Positions 1 to 8,049 of a stretch of DNA of 64,000 nucleotides are shown one piece after another. The first letter of the stretch is position 1, and the number at the start of each line of letters is the position of its first letter. The translations under genes were made by a program, and so were the position numbers. The notes beneath the pieces were generated by a model. It saw only the letters and a program-made list of their open reading frames with translations, made no database searches and was not told the DNA's origin. The stretch is taken from contig OY762275.1 in assembly GCA_963665505.1 (NCBI GenBank), positions 558,001 to 622,000 of the forward strand. The letters are read 5' to 3'. Source of the stretch: QANA01 sp963665505 (lineage in GTDB: Bacteria > Bacillota > Clostridia > Christensenellales > Christensenellaceae).

Positions 1-201
1 CTTTCCCTGCAGAGTTTCATCATCATCGGCGGCGTGATCAAACTGATCCCGCTGACAGGGATCACGCTGCCCTTCATCAGCTATGGGGGAAGCTCTCTTT
101 TGGCATCCATGATACAATTGGGGATCATACAGGGGGTCGCGTTGAAGAACGGCAGGCGGGATGAAGCCGAACTGGAAATGATGGGGGGCGGTATCCAATG
201 A
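1..201 (+). CDS. FtsW/RodA/SpoVE-family protein, C-terminal part
   Basis: Open from base 1 to a TGA at 199-201, so only about 66 residues of the C-terminus are seen. The segment PLTGITLPFISYGGSS matches the conserved last periplasmic loop of SEDS proteins (FtsW, RodA, SpoVE), the peptidoglycan glycosyltransferases or lipid II polymerases of the membrane. A hydrophobic stretch comes before it and a short cytoplasmic tail follows. The stop overlaps the ATG of the penicillin-binding protein downstream (ATGA), so the two are co-translated as a SEDS/class B PBP pair. Which SEDS subtype this is cannot be told from the fragment. Confidence 0.88.
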   Translation, partial: LSLQSFIIIGGVIKLIPLTGITLPFISYGGSSLLASMIQLGIIQGVALKNGRRDEAELEMMGGGIQ

Positions 202-1565
202 AAAAAATGGATACTATGCACCGGAATATACGCGTATCTTTGGGGATATTTATCGTCCTGTTTACGATATTGATCGCTTATATGGGGTATTCCGTCGTCG
301 CGTACGGGGGGAGATGGTATGCGACGCCGTATAATGCGCGGCTCAGAAGCGCCATCAGTACGGCCAACGGCGGCACGATCTATGACGCGAAGGGCATCGC
401 GCTGGCCTGGACGGAGGGGGGTACGCGCCGCTACAATGCGGACAAAGATATCCGGCGGGCGTGCTCGCATGTCGTCGGGGATATCTATGGGAAATCCATG
501 GGCGCGGAAACGCTGTTTGCCAAATATATCTATGGGATCAGCAAAAACATTTTGGAGCGTCTGGACGATATCTTGGTCGGCAGGGAAAACGAAGGGTATG
601 ACATCACGCTGACGATCGACGCGGAACTGTCCTCCTATATTTACGAAAACATGCATGGAAGAAACGGCGCCGTGGTCGTGCTCAATTACAAGACCGGGGA
701 GATCCTCGCCAGCGTTAGTATCCTGACGTTTGACCCGGCCACCGTGGGGAGCGAGGAGCCGGCCGATACGAGCCTGGTGGACCGCGCTACGATGGGCCGG
801 TATCCGCCCGGTTCCATCATGAAGATCGTGACGGCCTCCGCTGCCATTGAGGACGGCGTGGATCAGACCTATACCTGTACGGGCGAAGACATACTGGACG
901 GACAAAAAGTGACCTGTCTGCATGCGCATGGGACGCTTACGCTGCAGGAGGCATTTGCCGTCTCCTGCAATACCTATTTTGCCAATCTTTCGGTGCGGCT
1001 GGGCGCCAAGCGGCTGTTGCGGCAGGCGGAGAAATTCGGGTTCAACGCAGATTTCAACTTTTCGGATATCACGTTATATAAAAGTACGTTTGCAGTCTCG
1101 GACAGCGCGGGCGACGTAGCCTGGGCCGGCATAGGGCAATACAACGACCTGATCACCCCGATGCATGCGGCGATGATCGCGGGGAGCATCGCCAATGGGG
1201 GCATCATGATGGAACCTAAACTTTTAAAAGCGGTGGATAGCACATACAGCGGGTTTGCATGCACGCCCACTGTGTATAAACAAGTATTGGACAGCAATAC
1301 CGCTGCCATCCTGAAAGAATATATGCGGCTGGTTGTGGAAGAGGGGACGGGTGCATCGGCGGCGGTGGACGGCGTCGCCGTTTATGGAAAGACGGGGACC
1401 GCCGAATATACCGAAGAGGGAGAGACCAAAAACCACTCGTGGTTCATTGGTTTTACCGACGGAGACTATCCGTACGCCGTGGCCATCGTGTTTGAAGGCG
1501 CGGGGTTCGGGTCTGCGTACGCGGCGCCTATGGCGGCAAAGATATTTGCCTATCTTACGAGGTAA
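198..1565 (+). CDS. Class B penicillin-binding protein (PBP2-like transpeptidase)
   Basis: A 455-residue peptidoglycan D,D-transpeptidase that cross-links cell-wall peptides outside the membrane. One N-terminal membrane anchor lies at about residues 11-35. The three active-site motifs are present: SIMK at 206-209 (nucleophile Ser206), SCN at 256-258 and KTG at 398-400. It is shorter than PBP2 or FtsI of model bacteria (about 580-700 residues) because the N-terminal pedestal domain is small, like the compact PbpA proteins encoded next to RodA/FtsW in other Gram-positives. The start overlaps the stop of the SEDS gene. uvrC follows 3 bases after the stop. Its role (elongation, division or other) is not resolved. 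Confidence 0.93.
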   Translation: MKKMDTMHRNIRVSLGIFIVLFTILIAYMGYSVVAYGGRWYATPYNARLRSAISTANGGTIYDAKGIALAWTEGGTRRYNADKDIRRACSHVVGDIYGKSMGAETLFAKYIYGISKNILERLDDILVGRENEGYDITLTIDAELSSYIYENMHGRNGAVVVLNYKTGEILASVSILTFDPATVGSEEPADTSLVDRATMGRYPPGSIMKIVTASAAIEDGVDQTYTCTGEDILDGQKVTCLHAHGTLTLQEAFAVSCNTYFANLSVRLGAKRLLRQAEKFGFNADFNFSDITLYKSTFAVSDSAGDVAWAGIGQYNDLITPMHAAMIAGSIANGGIMMEPKLLKAVDSTYSGFACTPTVYKQVLDSNTAAILKEYMRLVVEEGTGASAAVDGVAVYGKTGTAEYTEEGETKNHSWFIGFTDGDYPYAVAIVFEGAGFGSAYAAPMAAKIFAYLTR

Positions 1566-1568
1566 AAA

Positions 1569-3398
1569 ATGGATCTGCTGCTTCCTAAAGTAGAAGAAAA
1601 ATTAAAAACGCTTTCCAAAGAGCCGGGCGTGTATTTGATGAAGGACAAGGACGGGCAAGTTATTTACGTCGGCAAAGCCCGTGCGCTGAACAAGCGCGTC
1701 CGCCAGTATTTTGGGGCAGCCGCCCAAAAGCAATCCAAAACGGCCGCCATGGTCAGCAAGGTCGCGGATTTTAACTATATCATCACAAACAGCGAAAAAG
1801 AAGCGCTGATACTCGAATGCAACCTGATCAAAGAATACAGGCCGTATTATAACATCTTGCTGAAGGACGACAAGCATTATCCGTATGTACGCATCGACCT
1901 GCAGCAGGATTTCCCGCGCGTGGAGATCGTGCGCCGGATCAAAAAAGACGGGGCCAGGTATTTTGGGCCTTACCTGGAAGCCTATTCCGTGCGCGAAGTG
2001 ATGGATGCGCTGTATAAGCTTTTCCCACTGCGCAGCTGCACGAAGAATATCGCCGAGGGCACGGAGGAACGCCCCTGCCTGAATTATCAAATGGGACGCT
2101 GCCTGGCGCCGTGCGCGGGCAAGATATCCAAGGGAGACTACCGGAGGATATTGGAAAACGTGATGGACTTTCTTTCGGGCAAATACAAAAAAGTGGAGGC
2201 GGAACTGAAAACCGAAATGCTGCGGGCTTCCGAACGTCTGGAATACGAGCATGCCGCGGCGCTGCGGGACAAACTGAAGATACTGAGCCGGATCACCGAA
2301 CGGCAGATCGTGAGTTTCCCGGACCTCAACGACAAAGATGTGTTTGCCGCCGTGGTGGGAGAAGGGTACGGTGTCGTGCAGGCGTTTTTTGTGCGCAAGG
2401 GCAAACTTTCGGGCGCGCGGCGGTTTTTCATGCAGGACCCGGCCGGGATGGAAGAACTGATGGGGAGTTTCCTCAAGCAGTACTATATGGACAAGGTATT
2501 TTTCCCCAAAAAGATCTATGTGAGCGTTGTGCCGGAAGAAGCCGGGCTCCTCGCCGAGTGGCTGACCGACCTGGCAGGGCACAAAGTCGAGATCTTGCGT
2601 CCCCAAAAAGGGGACAATAAAAAGCTGGTGATGATGGCGGGGAAGAATGCGATGGAAGCGCTGGCCCGTAAAACGCGGGCGGATAAACGCGCCTATGAAC
2701 GAAGCACGGGCGCGGCCCAAAAAGTTGGCGCACTGCTGGGTGCCGGGTACGTCCGGCGGATGGAGTGCTACGATATCTCCAACACGCAGGGGACGGATTC
2801 CGTCGCTTCCATGGTCGTGTTTATCGACGGGAAACCGGCGAAATCCGAATACCGGAGATTTCGCATCAGGACCGTAACGGGCGCGGATGATTTTGCTTCC
2901 ATGGCGGAGGTGTTGGAACGCCGCCTGCGGGAAGGGTACCGTTCGGAAGATAAAACAAGGGGGTTTGGCGCGGTGCCCGACCTTATCGTGGTGGACGGGG
3001 GCAAAGGACAGTTGCACAGCGCGGTCGGCGTGCTGGAATCCATGGGGATGGAGTCTATCCATATCGTGGGCCTGGCGAAACGGGAGGAAGAAATTTTCGT
3101 CCCCGGCCGGGAAGAGAGCATCGTTTTGCCCAAGAATTCCCCCGAGATCGGTCTGTTGACCGCGATCCGGGACGAGGCCCACCGGTTTGCCGTCACATAC
3201 CACCGCACACTGCGGGAAAAACGCACGGTGGCTTCGGTATTGGACAATATCAAGGGGATCGGGAAAAAACGCCGGCTTGCGCTGATAGAAGCTTTCGGAG
3301 ACATCGCGCATATCAAAAAAGCCAGCATCGACGAATTGGCTGCTGTGAAAGGGATCGATATCCGAACCGCGCGCGAGATATTCAAATATTTTTCGTAA
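1569..3398 (+). CDS. uvrC: Excinuclease ABC subunit C
   Basis: UvrC, 609 residues, makes the two incisions that flank a lesion in nucleotide excision repair with UvrA and UvrB. The order is complete: a GIY-YIG nuclease at about residues 15-95 (GVYLMKDKDGQVIYVGKARAL), a cysteine pair region near 155-180, a UVR helical motif near 200-235, the RNase H-like C-terminal nuclease (VVDGGKGQLHSAV) and a terminal helix-hairpin-helix (IKGIGKKRR). Length is normal for the family. The ATG lies 3 bases after the PBP stop, so it is probably read from the cell-wall operon. A strong hairpin terminator follows. Confidence 0.97.
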   Translation: MDLLLPKVEEKLKTLSKEPGVYLMKDKDGQVIYVGKARALNKRVRQYFGAAAQKQSKTAAMVSKVADFNYIITNSEKEALILECNLIKEYRPYYNILLKDDKHYPYVRIDLQQDFPRVEIVRRIKKDGARYFGPYLEAYSVREVMDALYKLFPLRSCTKNIAEGTEERPCLNYQMGRCLAPCAGKISKGDYRRILENVMDFLSGKYKKVEAELKTEMLRASERLEYEHAAALRDKLKILSRITERQIVSFPDLNDKDVFAAVVGEGYGVVQAFFVRKGKLSGARRFFMQDPAGMEELMGSFLKQYYMDKVFFPKKIYVSVVPEEAGLLAEWLTDLAGHKVEILRPQKGDNKKLVMMAGKNAMEALARKTRADKRAYERSTGAAQKVGALLGAGYVRRMECYDISNTQGTDSVASMVVFIDGKPAKSEYRRFRIRTVTGADDFASMAEVLERRLREGYRSEDKTRGFGAVPDLIVVDGGKGQLHSAVGVLESMGMESIHIVGLAKREEEIFVPGREESIVLPKNSPEIGLLTAIRDEAHRFAVTYHRTLREKRTVASVLDNIKGIGKKRRLALIEAFGDIAHIKKASIDELAAVKGIDIRTAREIFKYFS

Positions 3399-3425
3399 AA
3401 AAGAGGCCCGGAAAGGGCCTCTTTT
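3399..3425. terminator. Bidirectional intrinsic terminator
   Basis: Perfect 11-bp inverted repeat (AAAAGAGGCCC / GGGCCTCTTTT) with a 5-base loop between two convergent genes. The A/T flanks give a U-tract on either strand, so it can end uvrC (+) and the flavoprotein gene (-). Confidence 0.9.
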
Positions 3426-4041
3426 ACCGTATGAAGTTTGTACGTGCCCTTGGTTCCGGCGGAAGCTGCGGCGTCGGGTCCAGCCCGTGCAGTTTTTTCA
3501 ATACATACGCCATATTCCGCCCCAGGTTGCGCATGATCTGCATGCCTTCAAGATCCTGCACCGTTTCTTTTGGGGCATTGCCGTGGATTACGTTCCAGTA
3601 GGTCGAAGAGACCACCAGCATGCCGCAGATCGTGAGATAATGGTTCAGTGCGTCGAACGTAGCGACGCCGCCCGAGCGCCGCAACGAAACCACGGCGGCA
3701 GCCGGTTTCAGACGGAACAGGTTCCGCTGCCCGGCATAAAAAAATCTGTCCAAAAAGCATTTCATAGTGCCCGAAATGCCGGCGTAATGTACGGGCGCGC
3801 CGAGAATGAGAGCATCCGCCTTTTGAAATTTCTCCAGATAGAGATTGACGCTGTCCGCATAGGCGCACCGCTGTGTCTGGGCGCAGGCGCCACAGGCGGT
3901 ACATCCGGGAAGCGCATCTCGGCCGATCCAACCGATCTCTGCAAAGATGCCTTCGCTGTCCAATATCTCTGCGACCGCTTGCAGCGCCGTATAGGTGCTG
4001 CCTTTCTCATGCGGGCTTCCATTGATTATCAGTACATGCAT
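3424..4041 (-). CDS. Flavodoxin-like / NADPH-dependent FMN reductase family protein
   Basis: A 205-residue protein with the flavodoxin fold of FMN reductases and iron-sulfur flavoproteins. The N-terminal phosphate-binding loop is INGSPHEKGST, and a cysteine cluster CTACGACAQTQRC follows near residues 48-60. It then reads ADALILGAPVHYAGISGTMKCFLDR, which is typical of this family. The cysteines could bind an Fe-S cluster or mark the multimeric flavodoxin WrbA/Isf type. It probably transfers electrons from NAD(P)H or ferredoxin; the substrate is unknown. It ends on the shared terminator and starts about 30 bases after the stop of the HPr-like gene, so it may be last in that operon. Confidence 0.85.
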   Translation of the reverse strand: MHVLIINGSPHEKGSTYTALQAVAEILDSEGIFAEIGWIGRDALPGCTACGACAQTQRCAYADSVNLYLEKFQKADALILGAPVHYAGISGTMKCFLDRFFYAGQRNLFRLKPAAAVVSLRRSGGVATFDALNHYLTICGMLVVSSTYWNVIHGNAPKETVQDLEGMQIMRNLGRNMAYVLKKLHGLDPTPQLPPEPRARTNFIR

Positions 4042-4071
4042 ATATTTTCTCCCGACGGATACTTTTTTTCC

Positions 4072-4338
4072 CTACATGACGGGCATATACGTGCTTACCA
4101 ATTTTTCTAGCGCCTGGAGGGCTTCTTTCTCGTCCTTGCCGTTGGCGATCACCCGCAGGGTGTCTCCTTTGTTTAGACCGAGGGAGATGACTCCCATGAT
4201 ACTTTTGGCGTTTATTTTCTTATTGCCGTGTTCCGCTAAGATCTGAGATTCGAACTGCCCCGCCATCTGTACGAACATGGCGGCGCCCCTGGATTTCAAT
4301 CCGCCTTTCATCTGTATCGTGAGATCTTTGTAAAGCAT
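4072..4338 (-). CDS. Crh-like HPr-family protein lacking the phosphocarrier histidine
   Basis: An 88-residue HPr-fold protein. An in-frame ATG lies 36 bases upstream, but the start chosen has GGAGG 6 bases before it and gives canonical HPr numbering. Position 15, the histidine phosphorylated by PTS Enzyme I in HPr, is Lys (GGLKSRGAA instead of GLHARPAA). The regulatory Ser46 is kept in NAKSIMGVISLG. This matches Bacillus Crh in principle (Gln15, Ser46): a target of HPr kinase that cannot carry phosphate in sugar transport but can act as a CcpA co-effector. Its place directly after whiA also matches the crh locus. HPr kinase is encoded nearby on the same strand. Confidence 0.9.
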   Translation of the reverse strand: MLYKDLTIQMKGGLKSRGAAMFVQMAGQFESQILAEHGNKKINAKSIMGVISLGLNKGDTLRVIANGKDEKEALQALEKLVSTYMPVM

Positions 4339-4410
4339 TTTTTCCTCCGAAATATATTTTTTTGTGCCATACAAAACGTTTTACCTGTTTTTATGTGCCG
4401 GCGGCGGAGA

Positions 4411-5346
4411 TCACCCGTTTTCCGCCCGTATGGTTTCTGCGATTCTGGCTAATTTCCGCAGACGGTTATTCATACCAGAGCGGCTGGTGTTGCCGCGGCT
4501 GAGTGCCGCTAATTCAGCCAAAGAGGCTTCCGGGTTGGTCAGACGGAGTTCGGCAGCTTCCCGCAGCGGGGGAGACAATTTTTTAAGCCCCCGGTATTTT
4601 TCAATAATATGTATATTTTCGATCTGTGTAAGGGCAGAACGTACGGTTTTGTCGATATTTGCGTTGTCGCAGTTGACCTGCCGGTTGACGGTATTGCGGA
4701 TGCCCTTCAGGATGCGTATGTTTTCCAGCTCCAATACGCAGGCGTGGGCACCGGTAATGGTCAGTAATTTTACGATGCTTTCCGCTTCCTTGACGTACAC
4801 GACGGGGATTTGTCTGCGCAGCGTATATTTGGCGCTGATCTCCATTTTAGTGAGCAACCGCGCGAGCATTCTGGCCGAAGATTCTGACCCCGCGACAAAT
4901 TCCAGATGATACAATTTTCTGGGGTCAGAAATACTTCCGCCGCCCAGGAAAGCGCCGCGCACGTAAGCGGCTTTGCAGCATTGGCGTTTGGTCAGATCGG
5001 AAAAGCGTGCGGGAAGTATATGGGTGCCGCCCGATATGCTGATACCCAACGTTTGCAGCATATCTACAATATCGTCGTGCGAGATCCGGACGGTATAAGA
5101 TTCTTTTTTGAGCTGTCGCTGGTTCTGGGAAAGTTCGCAATCCGTACCATAGGTTTTCTTGAGCAAACTAATGATGCGTGTCACAACATCCTTGTGCTCG
5201 GTCGTAATCTGGATGCCGGCCCCCCTTCCGCTGAGCGCCACGACTCCACACATTTGCACGATACCTGCCAATTCCGCCAGGGCGCAGTGCCGTGAACGTG
5301 TGTTTACCCGGCACAATTCCTTTTTTACGGTATAGGAAAAGGTCAT
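4411..5346 (-). CDS. whiA: WhiA, DNA-binding protein of the sporulation/division regulator family
   Basis: WhiA, 311 residues: an N-terminal LAGLIDADG-like homing-endonuclease fold that has lost catalysis (SGRGAGIQITTEH, then AAYVRGAFLGGGSISDP), and a C-terminal helix-turn-helix (ASLAELAALSRGNTSRSGMNNRLRKL). It is nearly universal in Gram-positives and affects cell division and chromosome segregation. It lies between rapZ upstream and the Crh-like gene downstream, the order also found in Bacillus (yvcJ, yvcK, yvcL, crh). The yvcK/glmR gene normally between rapZ and whiA is absent here; only 25 bases separate them. Confidence 0.96.
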   Translation of the reverse strand: MTFSYTVKKELCRVNTRSRHCALAELAGIVQMCGVVALSGRGAGIQITTEHKDVVTRIISLLKKTYGTDCELSQNQRQLKKESYTVRISHDDIVDMLQTLGISISGGTHILPARFSDLTKRQCCKAAYVRGAFLGGGSISDPRKLYHLEFVAGSESSARMLARLLTKMEISAKYTLRRQIPVVYVKEAESIVKLLTITGAHACVLELENIRILKGIRNTVNRQVNCDNANIDKTVRSALTQIENIHIIEKYRGLKKLSPPLREAAELRLTNPEASLAELAALSRGNTSRSGMNNRLRKLARIAETIRAENG

Positions 5347-5371
5347 GGGGCACCATCTCTTTCGTCAGAAT

Positions 5372-6259
5372 TTAAGAAGAACGGGTCCGTTTCTTTACGG
5401 CATCCGTTTCCAAGTTTATATCCCGGTGCTCAATCGTTACGCGGTTGCCCGCCTTCGCAAAGCGATGGGAAAGCTCTTCGCCGATCACAACGCTCCTGTG
5501 CATACCGCCCGTACAGCCTATCGCGATGACAAGTTGTTTTTTATCCTGGTTCAGATAGCAGGGGATCAGATGCGTGACCAGCTCTACTGTTTTATCCAGG
5601 AAAAATTCGGAGGCCTCGAAACTCAGCACGTAGTTTTTTACGTTCTTGTTCAAACCCGTCGAAGTTCTGAATTCCTTCAGATAAAAAGGGTTGGGCAAAA
5701 AACGTACGTCGAATACAAGGTCGGCGTCGATGGGGATTCCGCGTTTGTATCCGAAAGTGATGACGGAAATAAGGAAGCGCTGGTCGCTTACATCGCTGTA
5801 CCGCTTTTCCAAAGCATCGGTTAGCTGCCGTTGGGTATATGTGCTCGTATCCAGCACATAATTGGCCATATCCTTGATGCGCTGCATTTTTTCACGTTCT
5901 TTGAAAATGCCCGAAAGGATGTTTCCGCTGCCCGATACCGGGTGGCGTCTGCGCGTCTGCGTAAACCGGCTGACCAGCACTTCATTCGAAGCATCTAAAA
6001 AAAGGATGTCCAAATCGATGTTCATGGTTTTGAGCTGGTCGATCGCCGCATAGATGGAATCGAACATATCTCCCATGCGCATATCTGCCACCACGGCTAT
6101 GTTTTCAGGCGGATTGGCCCAGCCGCTGCATATCTTGGCGAATTCGGGGATAAGCGGCGGCGGTATATTGTCCGCACAGAAGAATCCGAGGTCTTCCAAT
6201 GTTTTCAAGGCAGAGGATCTGCCGGCGCCGGAGATGCCGGTTATGATTGTGAACCGCAT
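5372..6259 (-). CDS. rapZ: RapZ family nucleotide-binding protein
   Basis: A 295-residue RapZ/YvcJ protein. The N-terminal P-loop is GISGAGRS at residues 8-15, with Arg in place of the usual Lys, as also happens in some Gram-positive RapZ proteins. The family signature LEDLGFFCADNIPP follows. The C-terminal half holds the conserved GCTGGMHRSV segment. In enterobacteria RapZ is an RNA adaptor controlling GlmS synthesis; in Bacilli the role is linked to cell-wall precursor control and competence. It lies 14 bases after the PHP gene and 25 bases before whiA in one operon. Confidence 0.95.
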   Translation of the reverse strand: MRFTIITGISGAGRSSALKTLEDLGFFCADNIPPPLIPEFAKICSGWANPPENIAVVADMRMGDMFDSIYAAIDQLKTMNIDLDILFLDASNEVLVSRFTQTRRRHPVSGSGNILSGIFKEREKMQRIKDMANYVLDTSTYTQRQLTDALEKRYSDVSDQRFLISVITFGYKRGIPIDADLVFDVRFLPNPFYLKEFRTSTGLNKNVKNYVLSFEASEFFLDKTVELVTHLIPCYLNQDKKQLVIAIGCTGGMHRSVVIGEELSHRFAKAGNRVTIEHRDINLETDAVKKRTRSS

Positions 6260-6273
6260 AGGGTACGCTCCTT

Positions 6274-6996
6274 TTATACAGGTGCAATGTTTATAATCTC
6301 TTTGTCGCTCAAACCGGCGGCCAGCGCCTTTCCCAGGATGCTGTCTACCACCGCGATGTTTTCCGCCCGGTGCGCGTCGCTGGAGATAATGAATTTTACA
6401 CCGGTTCGGGCGGCAAGTTCTATGTCTTTTGGCTGCAGGTCCTTATGGCGTACGTTCAGTTCGAACAGTGTGCCCGCCTGCTTGCAGGCTTCCGCCACGG
6501 CGGGAATGTCGATGCCCAGCGCATAGCCCGGGTGCGCCAATATGCCGATATTCCCCCGGGACAGGGCGGCTATATAAGAATCGGTCGCCCGCATGCGCAG
6601 ACGCCGGGCGTTATGTGTGATGACCCGATGGATATAGTATTCCCAAAAGGAAGGGAAATCGGCCGTCCGTGCACATTTATGAAACCCGAGGATCACAAGG
6701 TCCAGCTTGTCCTGTGCATCTTCAGGGATATCGGTCTCGCCATGCAGCCCGATCAGATTGGCTTCCACACCTATTTTGACACAGATTTTATCCGCATAGA
6801 GTGTTCTTAAACGATTGGCTTCCGCCAAGTAGGCCGTAAAATCGCGGATACCGTACAAGAGATGGCCCGGCGCATGGTCGGTGATGCCGATCGCCTGCAG
6901 GCCCGCCTGCCATGCGGTCTGTATATTTTGTTCGATTGTAGACTTCCCATCGCTCATCGTGGAATGTGTGTGGAGGTCTGCGGTCAGTTTATACAT
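6274..6996 (-). CDS. PHP-domain phosphoesterase (YcdX/HisJ-like)
   Basis: A 240-residue PHP hydrolase. Metal-binding motifs are DLHTHSTMSDG at the N-terminus, GITDHAPGH near residue 40, and later HPGYALGI and SSDAHRAEN. These match the trinuclear metal site of YcdX-type phosphatases and of the PHP domain of polymerases. The size fits stand-alone phosphatases of small phosphorylated metabolites; the substrate is unknown. PHP genes of this kind are often found beside murB and rapZ in Clostridia, and here the gene sits between them with short gaps. Confidence 0.87.
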   Translation of the reverse strand: MYKLTADLHTHSTMSDGKSTIEQNIQTAWQAGLQAIGITDHAPGHLLYGIRDFTAYLAEANRLRTLYADKICVKIGVEANLIGLHGETDIPEDAQDKLDLVILGFHKCARTADFPSFWEYYIHRVITHNARRLRMRATDSYIAALSRGNIGILAHPGYALGIDIPAVAEACKQAGTLFELNVRHKDLQPKDIELAARTGVKFIISSDAHRAENIAVVDSILGKALAAGLSDKEIINIAPV

Positions 6997-7012
6997 AAAT
7001 ATCCTTTTGGCT

Positions 7013-7942
7013 TCAGTGTGTCAAGGTGAATTCTTCGGCGCCCCGTCCCAAAATACGGACTTCCGGTTCCAGCCATATGCCGGATTTCCGATAGACGGTT
7101 TTCTGCACATGGCGCATCAGCGCCAGGATATCCCGCGAGGTGGCGCCGCCTCTGTTGATGATGAACCCGGCGTGTTTCTCCGAGACCTGTGCGCCCCCGA
7201 TCGTGCAGCCTTTCAGGCCGGATTGATCGATCAATGTGCCGGCGTAATTGCCGGGCGGCCGTTTGAATGTGCTGCCTGCGCTTGGGTACTCCAGCGGCTG
7301 GCTTTCGCGCCGCCGGGCGTTCAATTCCCCTAAAGTCTGCCGTGCCGCCGAGACATCTCCTTTTTTCAGAGAGAAGCGGCAGCGCAGAACGATATCCCGT
7401 GTAGTTGTGAAAATGCTTTCCCGGTATCCGAAATGCAGGTCCTGTTTTCCCAGTTCCCGTATATTTCCCTTTTCGTCCAACGCATAGACGGCGCAAATAA
7501 ATTCGGAAAGATTGTGGCCGTACGCGCCGGCATTCATATATACGCCGCCCCCGACGGTACCGGGGATCCCGCCCGCGAACTCCAGACCGGTAAGCCCCGC
7601 AGAAAGAGCGGTGTTCACCAATGCGGAAAGTTTTGCGCCTGCCTGCGCGGTAACGCAGGTGCCCTCGGTAGAGATGTTGGAAAAATCCTTCCCGAGCAGA
7701 AGGACGGCGCCCTCTATGCCCGCGTCGGTGACAAGAGTATTGGAACCGTTCCCCAGGACGTGGAAGGGAAAGTGTGCATCGGAAAAAAGAGCTGTGCAGA
7801 AAGAAACCTCTTCTTCACTTTTCGGTAAAACGAAAAGGTCCGCCGGCCCGCCCGTTGCAAATGTCGTAAAACGGCGCATGGGCACATTTGTCTGAAAACA
7901 GATGTTTTTGCTTTCCAGCAAATGCGGGATATGTTGTATCAT
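7013..7942 (-). CDS. murB: UDP-N-acetylenolpyruvoylglucosamine reductase
   Basis: MurB, 309 residues, makes UDP-MurNAc from the enolpyruvyl intermediate using FAD and NADPH in the cytoplasmic phase of peptidoglycan synthesis. The FAD-binding region reads TTFATGGPADLFV and VLGNGSNTLVTDAG. The central GLEFAGGIPGTVGGGVYMNAGAYG and the later SAGSTFKRP (catalytic-serine loop of type II MurB) are intact. The C-terminus has HAGFIINRGGATS. It is probably first in the murB-PHP-rapZ-whiA-crh transcription unit, after a 107-base gap from the solute-binding gene. Confidence 0.96.
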   Translation of the reverse strand: MIQHIPHLLESKNICFQTNVPMRRFTTFATGGPADLFVLPKSEEEVSFCTALFSDAHFPFHVLGNGSNTLVTDAGIEGAVLLLGKDFSNISTEGTCVTAQAGAKLSALVNTALSAGLTGLEFAGGIPGTVGGGVYMNAGAYGHNLSEFICAVYALDEKGNIRELGKQDLHFGYRESIFTTTRDIVLRCRFSLKKGDVSAARQTLGELNARRRESQPLEYPSAGSTFKRPPGNYAGTLIDQSGLKGCTIGGAQVSEKHAGFIINRGGATSRDILALMRHVQKTVYRKSGIWLEPEVRILGRGAEEFTLTH

Positions 7943-8049
7943 AACGAAGACCTTTCCTGCCGGCAGAAATTCATATGACCGTCTATCTATAATTTTACAC
8001 TATGGATAGCGTTTATTCAACCGATACAACAGCAAGTATTTTTCACTAC

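Noticed and set aside
1602..3311. 569-codon minus-strand frame opposite uvrC
   Set aside because: Same reason: shadow of a real gene with biased composition.
5372..6259. RapZ P-loop Arg in place of Lys as evidence of loss of function
   Set aside because: GAGRS is known to me from other Gram-positive RapZ proteins, so it is not unusual enough to report.
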